This document shows positions 9,487 to 18,134 of a stretch of DNA of 64,000 nucleotides, piece by piece. Every line of letters starts with the position of its first letter. Position 1 is the stretch's first letter. A program made the translations under genes and the position numbers. The stretch is taken from assembly GCF_001905545.1 (NCBI RefSeq), contig NZ_LIPD01000001.1:186001-250000 (forward strand). Direction: 5' to 3'. The notes under the pieces were generated by a model. It ran no database searches. It was not told where the DNA came from and saw only the letters and a program-made list of their open reading frames with translations. Origin of the DNA: Streptomyces sp. CB02056 (GTDB lineage: Bacteria; Actinomycetota; Actinomycetes; Streptomycetales; Streptomycetaceae).

Positions 9487-10569
9487 TCAGTTCGCGGGGG
9501 CGGGGGTGGTGGCGTCGGCCGTGGCGGGCGCGGTCGGGGCGGCGCCGGTGGTGCCGGCGGTTCCGGCGGTTCCGGCCGGGGCGCCGAGGGCGGCCTGGAG
9601 GTTGGCCAGGTTCTGCTTCATGACGGTCAGGTAGTCGTCCTTGGCGGGGTCCTTGACGCCCTCCAGCGGGTCCAGGACGGCGGTCTTGAGGCCGAGGTCC
9701 TTGGCGACGGTGTCGGCGAGCTTGGGGCTGACCAGGGTCTCGAAGAAGACGGTGGTGACGCCGTTGTCCTTGGCGGCCTTCTGCACCGCGGCGAGGCGGG
9801 CCGGGGTGGGCTCGGACTCCGGGTCGACGCCGTTGATGGCGACCTGGGTGAGGCCGTAGTGCTCGGCGAGGTAGCCGAAGGCGGCGTGGCTGGTGACGAA
9901 GGTCCGGGTCCCGGCGTCCTTCAGCCCGTCCCGGAACTCCTGGTCGAGCGCGGTGAGCTTGCCGACCAGCTCGTCGGTGTTCTTCCGGTAGTCCTCGGCG
10001 TGCGCCGGGTCGGCCTTGGCGAACTCGTCGCCGACGCTCTTGGCGATCGCCGCGTAGCGGGTCGGGTCGAGCCAGATGTGCGGGTCGCCGGCCGTGTCCT
10101 CGTGCTTGTGGCCGTCGGCCCCGTGGGCCCCGTCGGCCGCGCCCCCGGCCTCGGTGCCCTCGTCGAGGTGGTGGTCGACCAGCGGGCTGGCGGCGGTGGC
10201 GTCGATCTTGTGCTTGCTGGACGACTGCGCGACGGCCTGGTCGACGGTGGGCTGGAGGCCCTTGAGGTAGATGATCGCGTCGGCCTTCTGGACCGTGCCG
10301 ACCTGCTTGGCGGTGAGCTCCAGGTCGTGCGGCTCGACGCCGGCGGCGGTCAGGTCGGTGACCGCGACGTGCTCCTTGCCGATCTGCTGGGCCAGGAACT
10401 CCATCGGGTAGAAGGACGCGACGACCTTCAGCCGGCCGCCGCCGCTGTCGGCGCTGCTGCTGCCTCCGCAGGCGGTGAGGGCGAGGGAGGCGGCGAGCGC
10501 GGTGGTGCCGAGGGCTATGGAGCGGCGGGTGCGGCGGGAGAGTCCGAGTCGAGGCAGTCCGATCATCAT
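9487..10569 (-). CDS. znuA: zinc ABC transporter substrate-binding lipoprotein
   Basis: About 360 residues. A twin-Arg-rich n-region (RTRRS), a hydrophobic stretch and the lipobox LTAC give a surface lipoprotein. The cluster A-I fold shows VVASFYPMEFLAQQIG, GVEPHDLELT with the first zinc His, and a His/Asp-rich loop (DGAHGADGHKHEDTAGDPHIWLDP). FVTSHAAFGYLAEHYGL and FFETLVSPKLA supply further ligands. The C-terminal ~30 residues are an Ala/Thr/Pro linker of unclear role. The start was set at 10569: a good promoter (TTGACA, 18 bases, GAGAAT) ends seven bases before this ATG, giving a leaderless message. An in-frame ATG at 10584 lies inside the -10 region, and another follows at 10566. Confidence 0.9.
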   Translation of the reverse strand: MMIGLPRLGLSRRTRRSIALGTTALAASLALTACGGSSSADSGGGRLKVVASFYPMEFLAQQIGKEHVAVTDLTAAGVEPHDLELTAKQVGTVQKADAIIYLKGLQPTVDQAVAQSSSKHKIDATAASPLVDHHLDEGTEAGGAADGAHGADGHKHEDTAGDPHIWLDPTRYAAIAKSVGDEFAKADPAHAEDYRKNTDELVGKLTALDQEFRDGLKDAGTRTFVTSHAAFGYLAEHYGLTQVAINGVDPESEPTPARLAAVQKAAKDNGVTTVFFETLVSPKLADTVAKDLGLKTAVLDPLEGVKDPAKDDYLTVMKQNLANLQAALGAPAGTAGTAGTTGAAPTAPATADATTPAPAN

Positions 10570-10605
10570 GACAATCATTCTCATCTCACATGGAAATGAT
10601 TGTCA
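10569..10605 (-). promoter_or_regulatory. znuA promoter with two Zur boxes
   Basis: Two 15-bp Zur-type boxes lie 22 bases apart centre to centre: 10569-10583 (reads TGAGAATGATTGTCA on the minus strand) and 10591-10605 (TGGAAATGATTGTCA on the plus strand). Both match the actinobacterial Zur consensus TGaaAatgatTttCA. A minus-strand promoter overlaps them: TTGACA (10606-10601), an 18-base spacer, GAGAAT (10582-10577). Bound Zur would cover both promoter elements. Confidence 0.85.
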
Positions 10606-10673
10606 AATCACTCGGACGGGTGAACGAGAGGTGACGGAGGGTGGGAGTGGCCGGACGATACCGATTTGAATCA

Positions 10674-10712
10674 CGTACCCGTATGGCCGGTAACCTGAGG
10701 TATTCGGGTACG
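10674..10712. repeat. inverted repeat in the glyS upstream region
   Basis: CGTACCCG (10674-10681) and CGGGTACG (10705-10712) are perfect inverted arms around 23 bases, about 50 bases before the glyS start. Could be an operator or a structured 5' leader; nothing further supports either. Confidence 0.35.
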
Positions 10713-10760
10713 CGCAACCAGCCGTGCCCTGACCGTGCCGTACGTACTGAAGAGAGCACT

Positions 10761-12143
10761 GTGGCCGCCGACAAGATCGACACGATCGTCAGCCTGAGCA
10801 AGCGCCGTGGCTTCGTCTACCCCTGCAGCGAGATCTACGGCGGCACGCGTGCCGCCTGGGACTACGGGCCGCTGGGCGTCGAGCTCAAGGAGAACATCAA
10901 GCGCCAGTGGTGGCGCGCGATGGTGCAGGCCCGCGAGGACGTCGTCGGACTCGACTCGTCGGTGATCCTCGCCCGCGAGGTCTGGGAGGCCTCCGGCCAC
11001 GTCGCCACCTTCAACGACCCGCTGACCGAGTGCCTCTCCTGCCACAAGCGCCACCGGGCCGACCACCTGGAGGAGAAGTACGAGGCCAAGCACGGCTTCC
11101 CGCCGCCGAACGGCCTCAAGGACGTCAACTGCCCCGACTGCGGCACCAAGGGCCAGTTCACCGAGCCCAAGGACTTCTCGGGCATGCTGAAGACCCACCT
11201 CGGCGTCACCGAGGAGGCGAGCGGCCTGGCGTTCCTGCGCCCCGAGACCGCCCAGGGCATCTTCACCAACTTCAAGGCCGTCCAGACCACTTCGCGCAAG
11301 AAGCCGCCGTTCGGCATCGCCCAGACCGGCAAGAGCTTCCGCAACGAGATCACCCCCGGCAACTTCATCTTCCGGACCCGCGAGTTCGAGCAGATGGAGA
11401 TGGAGTTCTTCGTCAAGCCGGGCGAGGACGAGCAGTGGCACGAGTACTGGCTCCAGCAGCGCTGGGACTGGTACGTCGGCCTCGGCCTGCGCACCGAGAA
11501 CATGCGCTTCTTCGAGCACCCGAAGGAGAAGCTCTCCCACTACGCCAAGCGCACGGTGGACATCGAGTACCGCTTCAACTTCGGCGGTAGCGAGTTCTCC
11601 GAGCTGGAGGGCGTCGCCAACCGCACCGACTACGACCTCCGGGTGCACAGCGAGGCCTCCGGCCAGGACCTGAAGTACTTCGACCAGGAGTCCGGCGAGC
11701 GGTACTTCCCGTACGTCATCGAGCCGGCGGCGGGCCTCAACCGCGCCATGCTGGCCTTCCTGATCGACGCCTACTTCGAGGACGAGGCGCCGAACGCCAA
11801 GGGCGTCATGGAGAAGCGCGTCGGCATGCGGCTCGACCCGCGCCTGGCCCCGGTCAAGGTCGCGGTCCTGCCGCTGTCGCGCAACGCCGACCTGTCCCCG
11901 AAGGCCCGCGGCCTCGCCGCCGACCTGCGCACCGCGTGGAACGTCGAGTTCGACGACGCCGGCGCCATCGGCAAGCGCTACCGCCGCCAGGACGAGATCG
12001 GCACGCCGTTCTGCGTCACGGTCGACTTCGACACCCTCGAGGACAACGCGGTGACCGTCCGCGACCGCGACACCATGTCGCAGGAGCGCGTGTCGCTGGA
12101 CCAGGTCAAGGCGTACCTGGGCGCGCGGCTGATCGGCTGCTAG
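10761..12143 (+). CDS. glyS: glycine--tRNA ligase (class II, homodimeric type)
   Basis: A 460-residue class II aminoacyl-tRNA synthetase that charges tRNA-Gly in the cytoplasm. Motif 1 follows [18 protein letters not shown], motif 2 is at [24 protein letters not shown], and motif 3 lies near [14 protein letters not shown] CxxC pair in the insertion ([10 protein letters not shown] and CPDCGTKG) is a zinc-binding element seen in bacterial and archaeal dimeric GlyRS. The C-terminal anticodon-binding domain starts near [13 protein letters not shown]. The GTG at 10761 gives the usual length; the in-frame ATG at 10641 would add 40 residues with no resemblance to the family. Divergent from the znu operon. 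Confidence 0.96.
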   Translation: MAADKIDTIVSLSKRRGFVYPCSEIYGGTRAAWDYGPLGVELKENIKRQWWRAMVQAREDVVGLDSSVILAREVWEASGHVATFNDPLTECLSCHKRHRADHLEEKYEAKHGFPPPNGLKDVNCPDCGTKGQFTEPKDFSGMLKTHLGVTEEASGLAFLRPETAQGIFTNFKAVQTTSRKKPPFGIAQTGKSFRNEITPGNFIFRTREFEQMEMEFFVKPGEDEQWHEYWLQQRWDWYVGLGLRTENMRFFEHPKEKLSHYAKRTVDIEYRFNFGGSEFSELEGVANRTDYDLRVHSEASGQDLKYFDQESGERYFPYVIEPAAGLNRAMLAFLIDAYFEDEAPNAKGVMEKRVGMRLDPRLAPVKVAVLPLSRNADLSPKARGLAADLRTAWNVEFDDAGAIGKRYRRQDEIGTPFCVTVDFDTLEDNAVTVRDRDTMSQERVSLDQVKAYLGARLIGC

Positions 12144-12153
12144 CAGCGGGTGG

Positions 12154-12209
12154 CCGAGCTTTTGCTCGGGGAGCCCTCGTCCGCCCTGGTGGGGCGGGCG
12201 GGGGCTCCC
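12154..12209 (+). terminator. double hairpin after glyS
   Basis: A small stem CCGAGC-TTTT-GCTCGG (12154-12169) is followed by a larger nested one: GGGAGCCC (12169-12176) pairs with GGGCTCCC (12202-12209) around an inner CCGCCC/GGGCGG stem. Likely terminator of glyS. Confidence 0.65.
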
Positions 12210-12320
12210 TTGCTGTTCCGGGGGGCTTCGGGGCCCTTGGTGCGCCTCCTGCGCTTGCCTGCGGCCCTGTCCTCGGCCCCGCCCTCGGGCCTGCCCTCGG
12301 GCCGCCTGCCGGTGCTGCCG

Positions 12321-13520
12321 CTACCGGCGCCCCCAGCGGGAGCGCGGGGCCGCGGGCGGGCGGGTCGGCAGGCCGGCGGTGCGCAGGGCGGCGAGGGTGG
12401 TGCGGTGGCGGGCCTCGTCGGCGAGCAGCGCGGCCAGCAGCTGCGCGTACAGCTCGGAGTTGCCCGCGCCGTCCAGGGCGGTGGCCAGCCCGACCACCTC
12501 GGCGGGCGGGCGCAGGACGGCCAGTTCGCCCAGCAGGAGGGTGGCGAGTGCGGGCGGCAGTCCGGTCGCGAGGGCGGCGAGGTCGGCGGTGGAGCGGCCG
12601 GCGGCCTGGCGCAGCAGCGTCCGGACGTCGTCGGCGCGGCCGTGCTGCTGGAGGCAGGCGGCCAGGGAGGTCAGCTCGGGCATCGGCGCCGACCCCCACT
12701 CCCAGAGCAGGGTCGCGCTGTCGGCGGCCAGTCCGGCCTGGTCCAGCGCGGAGAGCAGGCCGGGCACGGAGGCGGCCGGGTAGCCCCAGAAGGCGTGGAA
12801 CACCTCGGCCGCCTCCTCGGCCAGGCCCAGTTCGCGCAGCTCGGCGAGCACGGCGACGGAGTGGTCGGGCGCGGTCCGGGCGATGCTGCGGGCGAGGTGG
12901 AGCGAGCCGCCGGTCGGGCCGTACCGGGCCAGCATGCCGACCAGCAGCGCCGCGTCGGCGGAGGTGAGGCGGGCGGCGGCCGTGTCGATCACCTCGGTGG
13001 CCTCGGCGAGGGAGCCGGCCCGGTGGAGGGCGGTGATCCGCTCGGTGAGGGCGCCGAGGTCGGGGCGGACGGGCGGCGGCGGGGCCTGGTGCCGGGGTGG
13101 CTGGTGGTGCTGTCGCGGCGGTTGCGGGGCCGGCTGTTGCTGCTGGGGGTGCTGGTGCTGCTGCGGTGGCGGTGGCGGTGGCGGCTGGTGCTGGTGGCGG
13201 ATCCGGCTCTCCAACGCCTCCAGCTGGTCGCTGAGTTGGAGGCAGCGGGCGCCCAGGCCCTCGCGCAGGGTCCGGGCCTGGGCGAGCTGGCGCAGCAGCT
13301 CCCCGTCCGGCCGCTGACGGCCCGGGGTCGCCCGGATCGCCTCGTTCAGGCGCCGTTCGCGTTGGCTCGCGTAGCGGCTCGCGCGGAGTAATTCGTCCAG
13401 CTCCGCGCGGAGTTCGGCGGCCTGCAGCTCGCCCTCCGGCTGCCCGCCCGCGGGTTGTTCCGTCGGCCGCATGCGCATGATCGCCCCAACCTGTCCATCC
13501 GGACCCTGACTGCGTGACAT
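12321..13520 (-). CDS. uncharacterised helical protein with His/Gln/Pro-rich linker
   Basis: A 399-residue protein of unknown function, apparently cytoplasmic. Three parts are visible. Residues ~25-110 are a charged helix likely to form a coiled coil (ELQAAELRAELDELLRASRY; LSDQLEALESRI). Residues ~110-150 are a low-complexity linker of His, Gln and Pro (QHQPPPPPPPQQHQHPQQQQ). Residues ~150-390 form degenerate helical repeats of about 33-36 residues (LGALTERITALHRAGSLAEA; ALLVGMLARYGPTGGSLHLA), like TPR/PPR-type solenoids seen in streptomycete proteins. No enzymatic motif is seen. A start at 13520 or the internal Met-Arg-Met near 13478 is possible. It is followed downstream by the glyS terminator region. 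Confidence 0.7.
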   Translation of the reverse strand: MSRSQGPDGQVGAIMRMRPTEQPAGGQPEGELQAAELRAELDELLRASRYASQRERRLNEAIRATPGRQRPDGELLRQLAQARTLREGLGARCLQLSDQLEALESRIRHQHQPPPPPPPQQHQHPQQQQPAPQPPRQHHQPPRHQAPPPPVRPDLGALTERITALHRAGSLAEATEVIDTAAARLTSADAALLVGMLARYGPTGGSLHLARSIARTAPDHSVAVLAELRELGLAEEAAEVFHAFWGYPAASVPGLLSALDQAGLAADSATLLWEWGSAPMPELTSLAACLQQHGRADDVRTLLRQAAGRSTADLAALATGLPPALATLLLGELAVLRPPAEVVGLATALDGAGNSELYAQLLAALLADEARHRTTLAALRTAGLPTRPPAAPRSRWGRR

Positions 13521-13546
13521 CTTGGCGACAGTATGTGGCTGGGGAG

Positions 13547-14707
13547 TTACGAGCGCACGACCAGTCGTGCCCGAGTGGTGTCAAGGAGCGCGCAGAGGGC
13601 GGTCGTTGCGAGAAGTGCGCCGGTCGCGCTCCGCAGGAGGGTCGCCTCGTAGTACGGGCCGGGCGCGAGGGCCGCGACGGCGTATCCGACCACCGCGCCC
13701 GCCAGGGCGGGCAGCAGGAGCCGTGGTGCGTCCCGGCGGGCCGCCGCGCCGATCACCAGGAGCCCTGCCAGGGCGGCGAGTTCGGGAGTGCCGAAGGACT
13801 CCGAGTAGCGGATCGACAGGGCGGGGACGAGGAACAGCGCGAGCGCCCGACCGATCGTCCCCGCGAGGGCGGCGGTGTACGGGCCGGGTTGCGGGCGCGG
13901 GCCTCGGGGCGGGACGGTGCGGGTGGCGACGAGCACCGCCAACGCGGCCGCGGCAGACGGGAGATGGTCGCCGATCCGGGCGAGGTTGTAGAGCAGCGCG
14001 GTGTCGTACAGCACCAGCATCAGCTGGCCGTACGCCCACAGGTCGAGGGCGAAGCGGAACAGGCCGCGGGCGGGTCCGGGCTCGGGTACGGGCTTGGCCT
14101 CGGGTTCGGCTTCGGCTCCGGGCTCGGCTCCGGTTTCGCGTCGGGCCAGCCAGGCGATCAGGGGAGGGGTGAGGCAGGCCGCGAGCGTACGCAGGACGAG
14201 GTCGTCCACGGTGTACGGGTTCCGCAGGTCCCACTCCACCGCGCAGAACGCCACCGTGTACGAGGCGGCGGCCAACGGGACCAGCGGCGAGCGGGCCAGC
14301 CGGACGTACAGCGCGCGGTCCAGCCGGCGGACGACGGCGACGAACGCCAGCAGTACCAGCGGCAGTTCGAGGAACGCCTGGACCCGCAGGACGGACGGGG
14401 CGAGGAGCTCCGGGGCGGGGAAGCGGGCGGCGAGGGCGTCGAGGCGGGGCACGTCGAACCAGCCGGGCTGGAGGTAGCGGGTGATGAAGGAGACGTCGCC
14501 GTGGTGGACGCGGTTCACGTAGACCGCGACGAGCACCTGGTTGAGGTAGATCAGCGCGACGACGGCCGCCAGCACCGGCTCCGGCCCGTACGAGCGCCCG
14601 CGCCGCGCGGGCCCGGCCTCCCGCCGCAGCACCCTCGGCGCCAGGAACAGGGCGGCGGCGGCCGAGGCCACGACCGTCCCGTCCAGCAGCGGAGCGATCC
14701 CGCTCAT
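13547..14707 (-). CDS. multi-pass membrane protein, unknown function
   Basis: A 386-residue membrane protein with roughly nine or ten hydrophobic segments and no recognised family motif. A polar Glu/Pro/Ala loop (GAEPGAEAEPEAKPVPEPGP) splits the protein near the middle. Aromatic and charged residues in YLNQVLVAVYVNRVHHGDVS and the loop IRYSESFGTPE might mark functional faces. The start ATG at 14707 overlaps the stop of the NADAR gene by four bases, so translation is probably coupled to it. A longer start at 14767 is possible but would place more of the 5' end in the upstream gene. No function is proposed. Confidence 0.75.
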   Translation of the reverse strand: MSGIAPLLDGTVVASAAAALFLAPRVLRREAGPARRGRSYGPEPVLAAVVALIYLNQVLVAVYVNRVHHGDVSFITRYLQPGWFDVPRLDALAARFPAPELLAPSVLRVQAFLELPLVLLAFVAVVRRLDRALYVRLARSPLVPLAAASYTVAFCAVEWDLRNPYTVDDLVLRTLAACLTPPLIAWLARRETGAEPGAEAEPEAKPVPEPGPARGLFRFALDLWAYGQLMLVLYDTALLYNLARIGDHLPSAAAALAVLVATRTVPPRGPRPQPGPYTAALAGTIGRALALFLVPALSIRYSESFGTPELAALAGLLVIGAAARRDAPRLLLPALAGAVVGYAVAALAPGPYYEATLLRSATGALLATTALCALLDTTRARLVVRS

Positions 14708-15282
14708 GCGGCCAGTCGTGCCCGCGCCTCCATCAGGGCGAAGCCGAGCAGGTTCAACCCGCGCCACTCGGCGGGCTGTTGGGCCCGGATGTCGTCGGCG
14801 GCGAGCCCGATGCCCCAGATCCGGTCCACCGGGCTGGCCTCGACCAGCACCCGGTCACCCGTGCCCAGCAGGTAGCTGCGCAGCGCCTCGTCCTGCCCGA
14901 ACTTCGCGACGTTGCCCGCCACCACCAGCTCGAACCGGCCGTCCACCCAGGCCTTCTCGTCGAAGTCCTTGACCAGCCGCCCCAGCTTCTTCGCCTCGGC
15001 GGGCGTGCGGGCCGCCAGCACCTGCCGCACGATCTCCTCGTCACCGAACATCCGGGCCTTGCCGGCCATCATCCAGTGCTCGGCGGAGGCGTACGCGACC
15101 CCGTCGACGGTGAACTCGCCGGGCCACCACTGGCTCAGGCACTCCTGCCGGGTCCCGCCGCCCTTGCGCTCGGTGTGCCCCCAGAACATCACCCACTTCG
15201 GCCGCACCCCGTCGGCCATCGCCACGGCCAACTCCTCGCGGCTGCGGACGGTGGACAGGTCCCCCACGTGCATCTCGCTCAT
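14704..15282 (-). CDS. NADAR family protein (YbiA-like)
   Basis: A 192-residue NADAR domain protein. Characterised members hydrolyse N-glycosidic bonds of ribosylated pyrimidine intermediates or remove ADP-ribose from guanine in nucleic acid. The family core is visible: VMFWGH, LSQWWPGEFTVDGVAYASAEHWMMAGKA with the conserved E-H-W-M and Lys, a helical middle (AKKLGR), and RIWGIGLAADD near the C-terminus. Length is typical. It is the first gene of a two-gene unit with the membrane protein downstream (four-base overlap). No DarT-like toxin is seen next to it, so whether it acts in metabolism or in ADP-ribosylation reversal is open. Confidence 0.9.
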   Translation of the reverse strand: MSEMHVGDLSTVRSREELAVAMADGVRPKWVMFWGHTERKGGGTRQECLSQWWPGEFTVDGVAYASAEHWMMAGKARMFGDEEIVRQVLAARTPAEAKKLGRLVKDFDEKAWVDGRFELVVAGNVAKFGQDEALRSYLLGTGDRVLVEASPVDRIWGIGLAADDIRAQQPAEWRGLNLLGFALMEARARLAA

Positions 15283-15370
15283 ATCGTCAGTCTGACATGA
15301 AGGGGTGGGTGCCGCGAACCGTTTCGCGGTGAATCACCCTCGGGGTGGTGACCCGGCGAGTCTTCCCCGG

Positions 15371-16480
15371 TCAGGCCTTGGCGGCCATGTCCAGGAAGCG
15401 CAGGCCGACCTCCGTCACCTCGTCCGCCGTCCATCCCAGGGCCGGTTCGCCGAGGCTGACTTCGGCCACGGCGAGGCCGGGGGCGGCGTCCTCCCAGTGG
15501 GAGACGAACCAGATGCCCTCTTCCTCGGCCAGTGCCAGGTGGGCGGCGTTGAGGGCCTCGGCCGGGTGGGGGAGCCAGAGTTGGTACTCGTGGGTGGGCG
15601 GCACCTCGGGGTAGAGGCGGGCGCCGGGGAGGGCGGCCAGGGCCGGGGTGAGGGCGGTGGCGGCGTGGTGGATGTGGGCGGGGATGCGGGGGAGGGCGGT
15701 GTCCAGGCCGTGGAGGGCGGCGAGGGCGGCCGGCCACTGCTGGGAGAGCTGGCCGCCGTAGCGGTGGCGCCAGGTGCGGGCGTAGGCGGTGAGGGCCTTG
15801 TCGCCGGCGAGGGCGGCGCCGCTGATGCCGCCGAGGTCCTTGTAGTAGGACACGTAGACGCTGTCGGCGAGGGCGGCGATCTCGTCGAGCCGCTTGTCGA
15901 AGTGGACCGTGGTGTTCCAGAGCCGGGCGCCGTCGAAGTGCACCCGGGCGCCGGTCTCGCGGGCCGCGGCGACGAGGGCGGTCAGCTCGTCCCAGGTGGG
16001 GAGGAGGTAGCCGGGGTCGCGCAGCGGGAGTTCGACGACGAGGGTGCCGAAGGGCTCGCCGACCGCGTGGAGTTCCCCGGGGGTCGGCTGGCGCTGTTCG
16101 GTGGTGGGCCAGAGGCCGCGCAGGCCGGTGAGCTGGGTGTAGGCGTGCCGCTCGTGCCGCTCGATGTGGCTGAGCGGGTGCAGCGCCACGGCCGGGTTGC
16201 CGGTGCGTTCGGCGTGGTGGCGGAGGGCGACCTGCTGGGCCATCGTCCCGGTGGGGAAGAAGACCGCGTCCTCTTTTCCGAGCAGTGCGGCGGTCCGCTC
16301 CTCCAGCTGCCGCACCGGCCCGTCGCTGCCGTAGAAGTCGGGCAGGACGTCCAGACCGTCCAGGGCGGCGAGTTGGGCGAGGCGTTCGCGGATGCTGAGG
16401 ACGCGGTCGGTGGAGAGGAAGCGCTCGCAGGTCATGCGGGCCGCGCGGCGCCGGCGGAACTCACTCTGGTCGTCGGTCAT
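15371..16480 (-). CDS. threonine aldolase family PLP enzyme
   Basis: A 369-residue fold-type I PLP enzyme of the beta-eliminating lyase/threonine aldolase family, expected to cleave threonine or a related beta-hydroxy amino acid to glycine and an aldehyde. Visible: DAVFFPTGTMAQQVAL (cofactor phosphate loop), HFDGARLWN (Asp binding the pyridine N, and the family DGAR motif), and VYVSYYKDLGGISGAALAG with the Schiff-base Lys. The active-site sequence is YKDLGG where classical aldolases have SKGLGAP, so substrate preference may differ. The start ATG has a GACAAT -10 six bases upstream and no SD, suggesting a leaderless message. Stands alone. Confidence 0.88.
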   Translation of the reverse strand: MTDDQSEFRRRRAARMTCERFLSTDRVLSIRERLAQLAALDGLDVLPDFYGSDGPVRQLEERTAALLGKEDAVFFPTGTMAQQVALRHHAERTGNPAVALHPLSHIERHERHAYTQLTGLRGLWPTTEQRQPTPGELHAVGEPFGTLVVELPLRDPGYLLPTWDELTALVAAARETGARVHFDGARLWNTTVHFDKRLDEIAALADSVYVSYYKDLGGISGAALAGDKALTAYARTWRHRYGGQLSQQWPAALAALHGLDTALPRIPAHIHHAATALTPALAALPGARLYPEVPPTHEYQLWLPHPAEALNAAHLALAEEEGIWFVSHWEDAAPGLAVAEVSLGEPALGWTADEVTEVGLRFLDMAAKA

Positions 16481-16507
16481 CCGGCGATTGTCAGCCCGGT
16501 GGCGCGG

Positions 16508-17164
16508 TCAGACCAACCGCTTTTCCCACCGCAGGGCGGGGTGTCCGGGTACCCACGCCGTCTGGGTGTCCGCCGTGACGCGGAGCCGGACGGCGGTGAG
16601 GTCGGGGCGCCCGGCCTCCTGCCAGGCGGCGAGGAGCCGCTCGATCTCGTTCCAGAGGGCGGGCCGGCCGCCCTGGTGGACCGTCCAGCCGTAGGTGTCG
16701 TCCTGGACCTGGGCGGAGGCGCCGGGGACGGAGAGACAGTAGACCGATTCCAGGTCCTCGCCCGTGGTGACCCAGAACCATGCCTCGGGGAAGGCGAGTT
16801 GGACGAGAAAGGCGGGCGTCGGGTCGTTGAGGAGGGTGGGGGAGGTGTCGGTCGGACGCCCGGTGCCGTCGGCACCGGACCAGCCGGGCAGGAACGGCGG
16901 GCGGGACGGGCGCGGGACGGCGGCCCGGCCGGTGACCCGGCCCTCGGCGGTGCCGTCGGGGAGCACGGTGAGCTCGACCCGGCCGGCGCCCTCCTGCCAG
17001 GTGCCGAGGACGGCCGAGACGGTGCCGCCGGGCCTGGTCTGCCGAACCCAGCCGTAGGGGATCAGGCGGACCGGGTCGGTGGCGCGGACCCCGTCGTACG
17101 GCGGGTGGGCGGCGGCGGTCGGGGAGCCGACCTCCAGGATGTTCCGCGGGCCGTCGGGGTTCAT
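16508..17164 (-). CDS. degenerate isoaspartate-type methyltransferase, SAM core deleted
   Basis: A 218-residue open frame whose C-terminal part matches the PCMT-type methyltransferases of actinobacteria: PPYDGVRATDPVRLIPYGWVRQ, then RPGGTV, followed by a beta-rich C-terminal domain (GAGRVELTVLPDGTAEGRV). Motif I begins (ILEVGS) but is followed at once by PTAAAHPPYDG: the Gly-rich SAM loop and about 60-70 residues up to motif III are missing, as is the whole N-terminal half. It cannot bind SAM in the normal way. It may be a decayed gene or a reused C-terminal domain. Codon use is still normal. ATG start at 17164. Confidence 0.6.
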   Translation of the reverse strand: MNPDGPRNILEVGSPTAAAHPPYDGVRATDPVRLIPYGWVRQTRPGGTVSAVLGTWQEGAGRVELTVLPDGTAEGRVTGRAAVPRPSRPPFLPGWSGADGTGRPTDTSPTLLNDPTPAFLVQLAFPEAWFWVTTGEDLESVYCLSVPGASAQVQDDTYGWTVHQGGRPALWNEIERLLAAWQEAGRPDLTAVRLRVTADTQTAWVPGHPALRWEKRLV

Positions 17165-17261
17165 CGTCCTCCTCGGGGTGGGGCCGGAGCGGGTCGGGGC
17201 CGCGAGGCCGTCCGCCCACGCCGGGATCGACGCGGCGGACGGCCTCCGGCTCCGGTCAGGA

Positions 17262-18134
17262 CTAGGCGGGCAGCAGCGCGGCGATGTCCCCCAGGAGCCG
17301 GGCCGCCGGCGCCGGGTCGACCAGCCACTTCAGGTGGCTGCCGGGGAGCGTGTGGACGTCGAAGGGGTTCTCCGGGGTCAGCGCGTCGCCCTCGCGGATC
17401 ATGCGGTCCTGCATGGCGAGCGGAATGCCGGCGTCCTCGGCCAGCCGGACGTACGACCTGGGGATCCGCCCCCAGGTGTCGGGCCGGGCCCGGTCGTCGG
17501 GGGTGCCGGTGTCGAGGTTCTCGTCGGGCTGGAAGGTGTTGAGGAAGAGCATGAACTCGTCGTCCGTGCCGTCGGCGAGGAAGGACGCCTTGAAGGAGGC
17601 GAGGACGCCGGGGTCGGCGGTGCGGAAGTTGATGCGCAGCAGACCGAGTTCGGCTGGGTTCCCGACCAGCGCCGCCATCAGCCCCGCGGCGTCGGCCGTG
17701 GCCATCTCGGGCTCGGCGTAGTAGGCGTTGATGTCGAGGTCGACGGGGCACCAGGCGGAGACGTAGACGATGCGGTCGACCAGGTCGGGCCGCTGGTTGG
17801 CCGCGGCGGTGGCCGTCAGGCCGCCGCGGCTGTGGGAGACGAGGACGACGGGCCCGTTCCGCTTGGCCCGCTCCAGTATCCCGATGAGGTGCGCGACGTT
17901 GTCGGCGAGTGTGACGCCCTTGATGGCCCCGGGGGCGATGGCGAGCCCTTCGAGGTCCTGCGGCGCCTGGTAGGCCCGGGGGTACGTCGCGGCGAAGCCG
18001 TGGCCGGGGAGGTCGACGGCGACGGAACGGTGTCCGAGGAGGCCGAGTTCGGCCTGGAGCGGCGCGAAGGAGAAGGAGTTCGCGAAAGCCCCGTGGACCA
18101 GGACGAAGGTGGGTTGCATCTGTCTACTGCTCAC
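17262..18134 (-). CDS. alpha/beta hydrolase (esterase/MES-type)
   Basis: A 290-residue alpha/beta hydrolase. The oxyanion segment is FVLVHGAFAN and the nucleophile elbow is VSHSRGG, where Arg replaces the usual Leu/Met, as in the plant-type methylesterase/hydroxynitrile-lyase-like group common in streptomycetes. The C-terminal His lies in LPGSHLKWLVDP, and an Asp in AMQDRMI may complete the triad. No signal peptide. The GTG at 18134 was chosen over the ATG at 18119 because GGGGA lies seven bases upstream. Substrate unknown. Confidence 0.82.
   Translation of the reverse strand: MSSRQMQPTFVLVHGAFANSFSFAPLQAELGLLGHRSVAVDLPGHGFAATYPRAYQAPQDLEGLAIAPGAIKGVTLADNVAHLIGILERAKRNGPVVLVSHSRGGLTATAAANQRPDLVDRIVYVSAWCPVDLDINAYYAEPEMATADAAGLMAALVGNPAELGLLRINFRTADPGVLASFKASFLADGTDDEFMLFLNTFQPDENLDTGTPDDRARPDTWGRIPRSYVRLAEDAGIPLAMQDRMIREGDALTPENPFDVHTLPGSHLKWLVDPAPAARLLGDIAALLPA

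Noticed and set aside
14704..15282. A DarT/DarG-type toxin-antitoxin reading of the NADAR gene
   Set aside because: No DarT-like ADP-ribosyltransferase is adjacent; the coupled partner is a multi-pass membrane protein.
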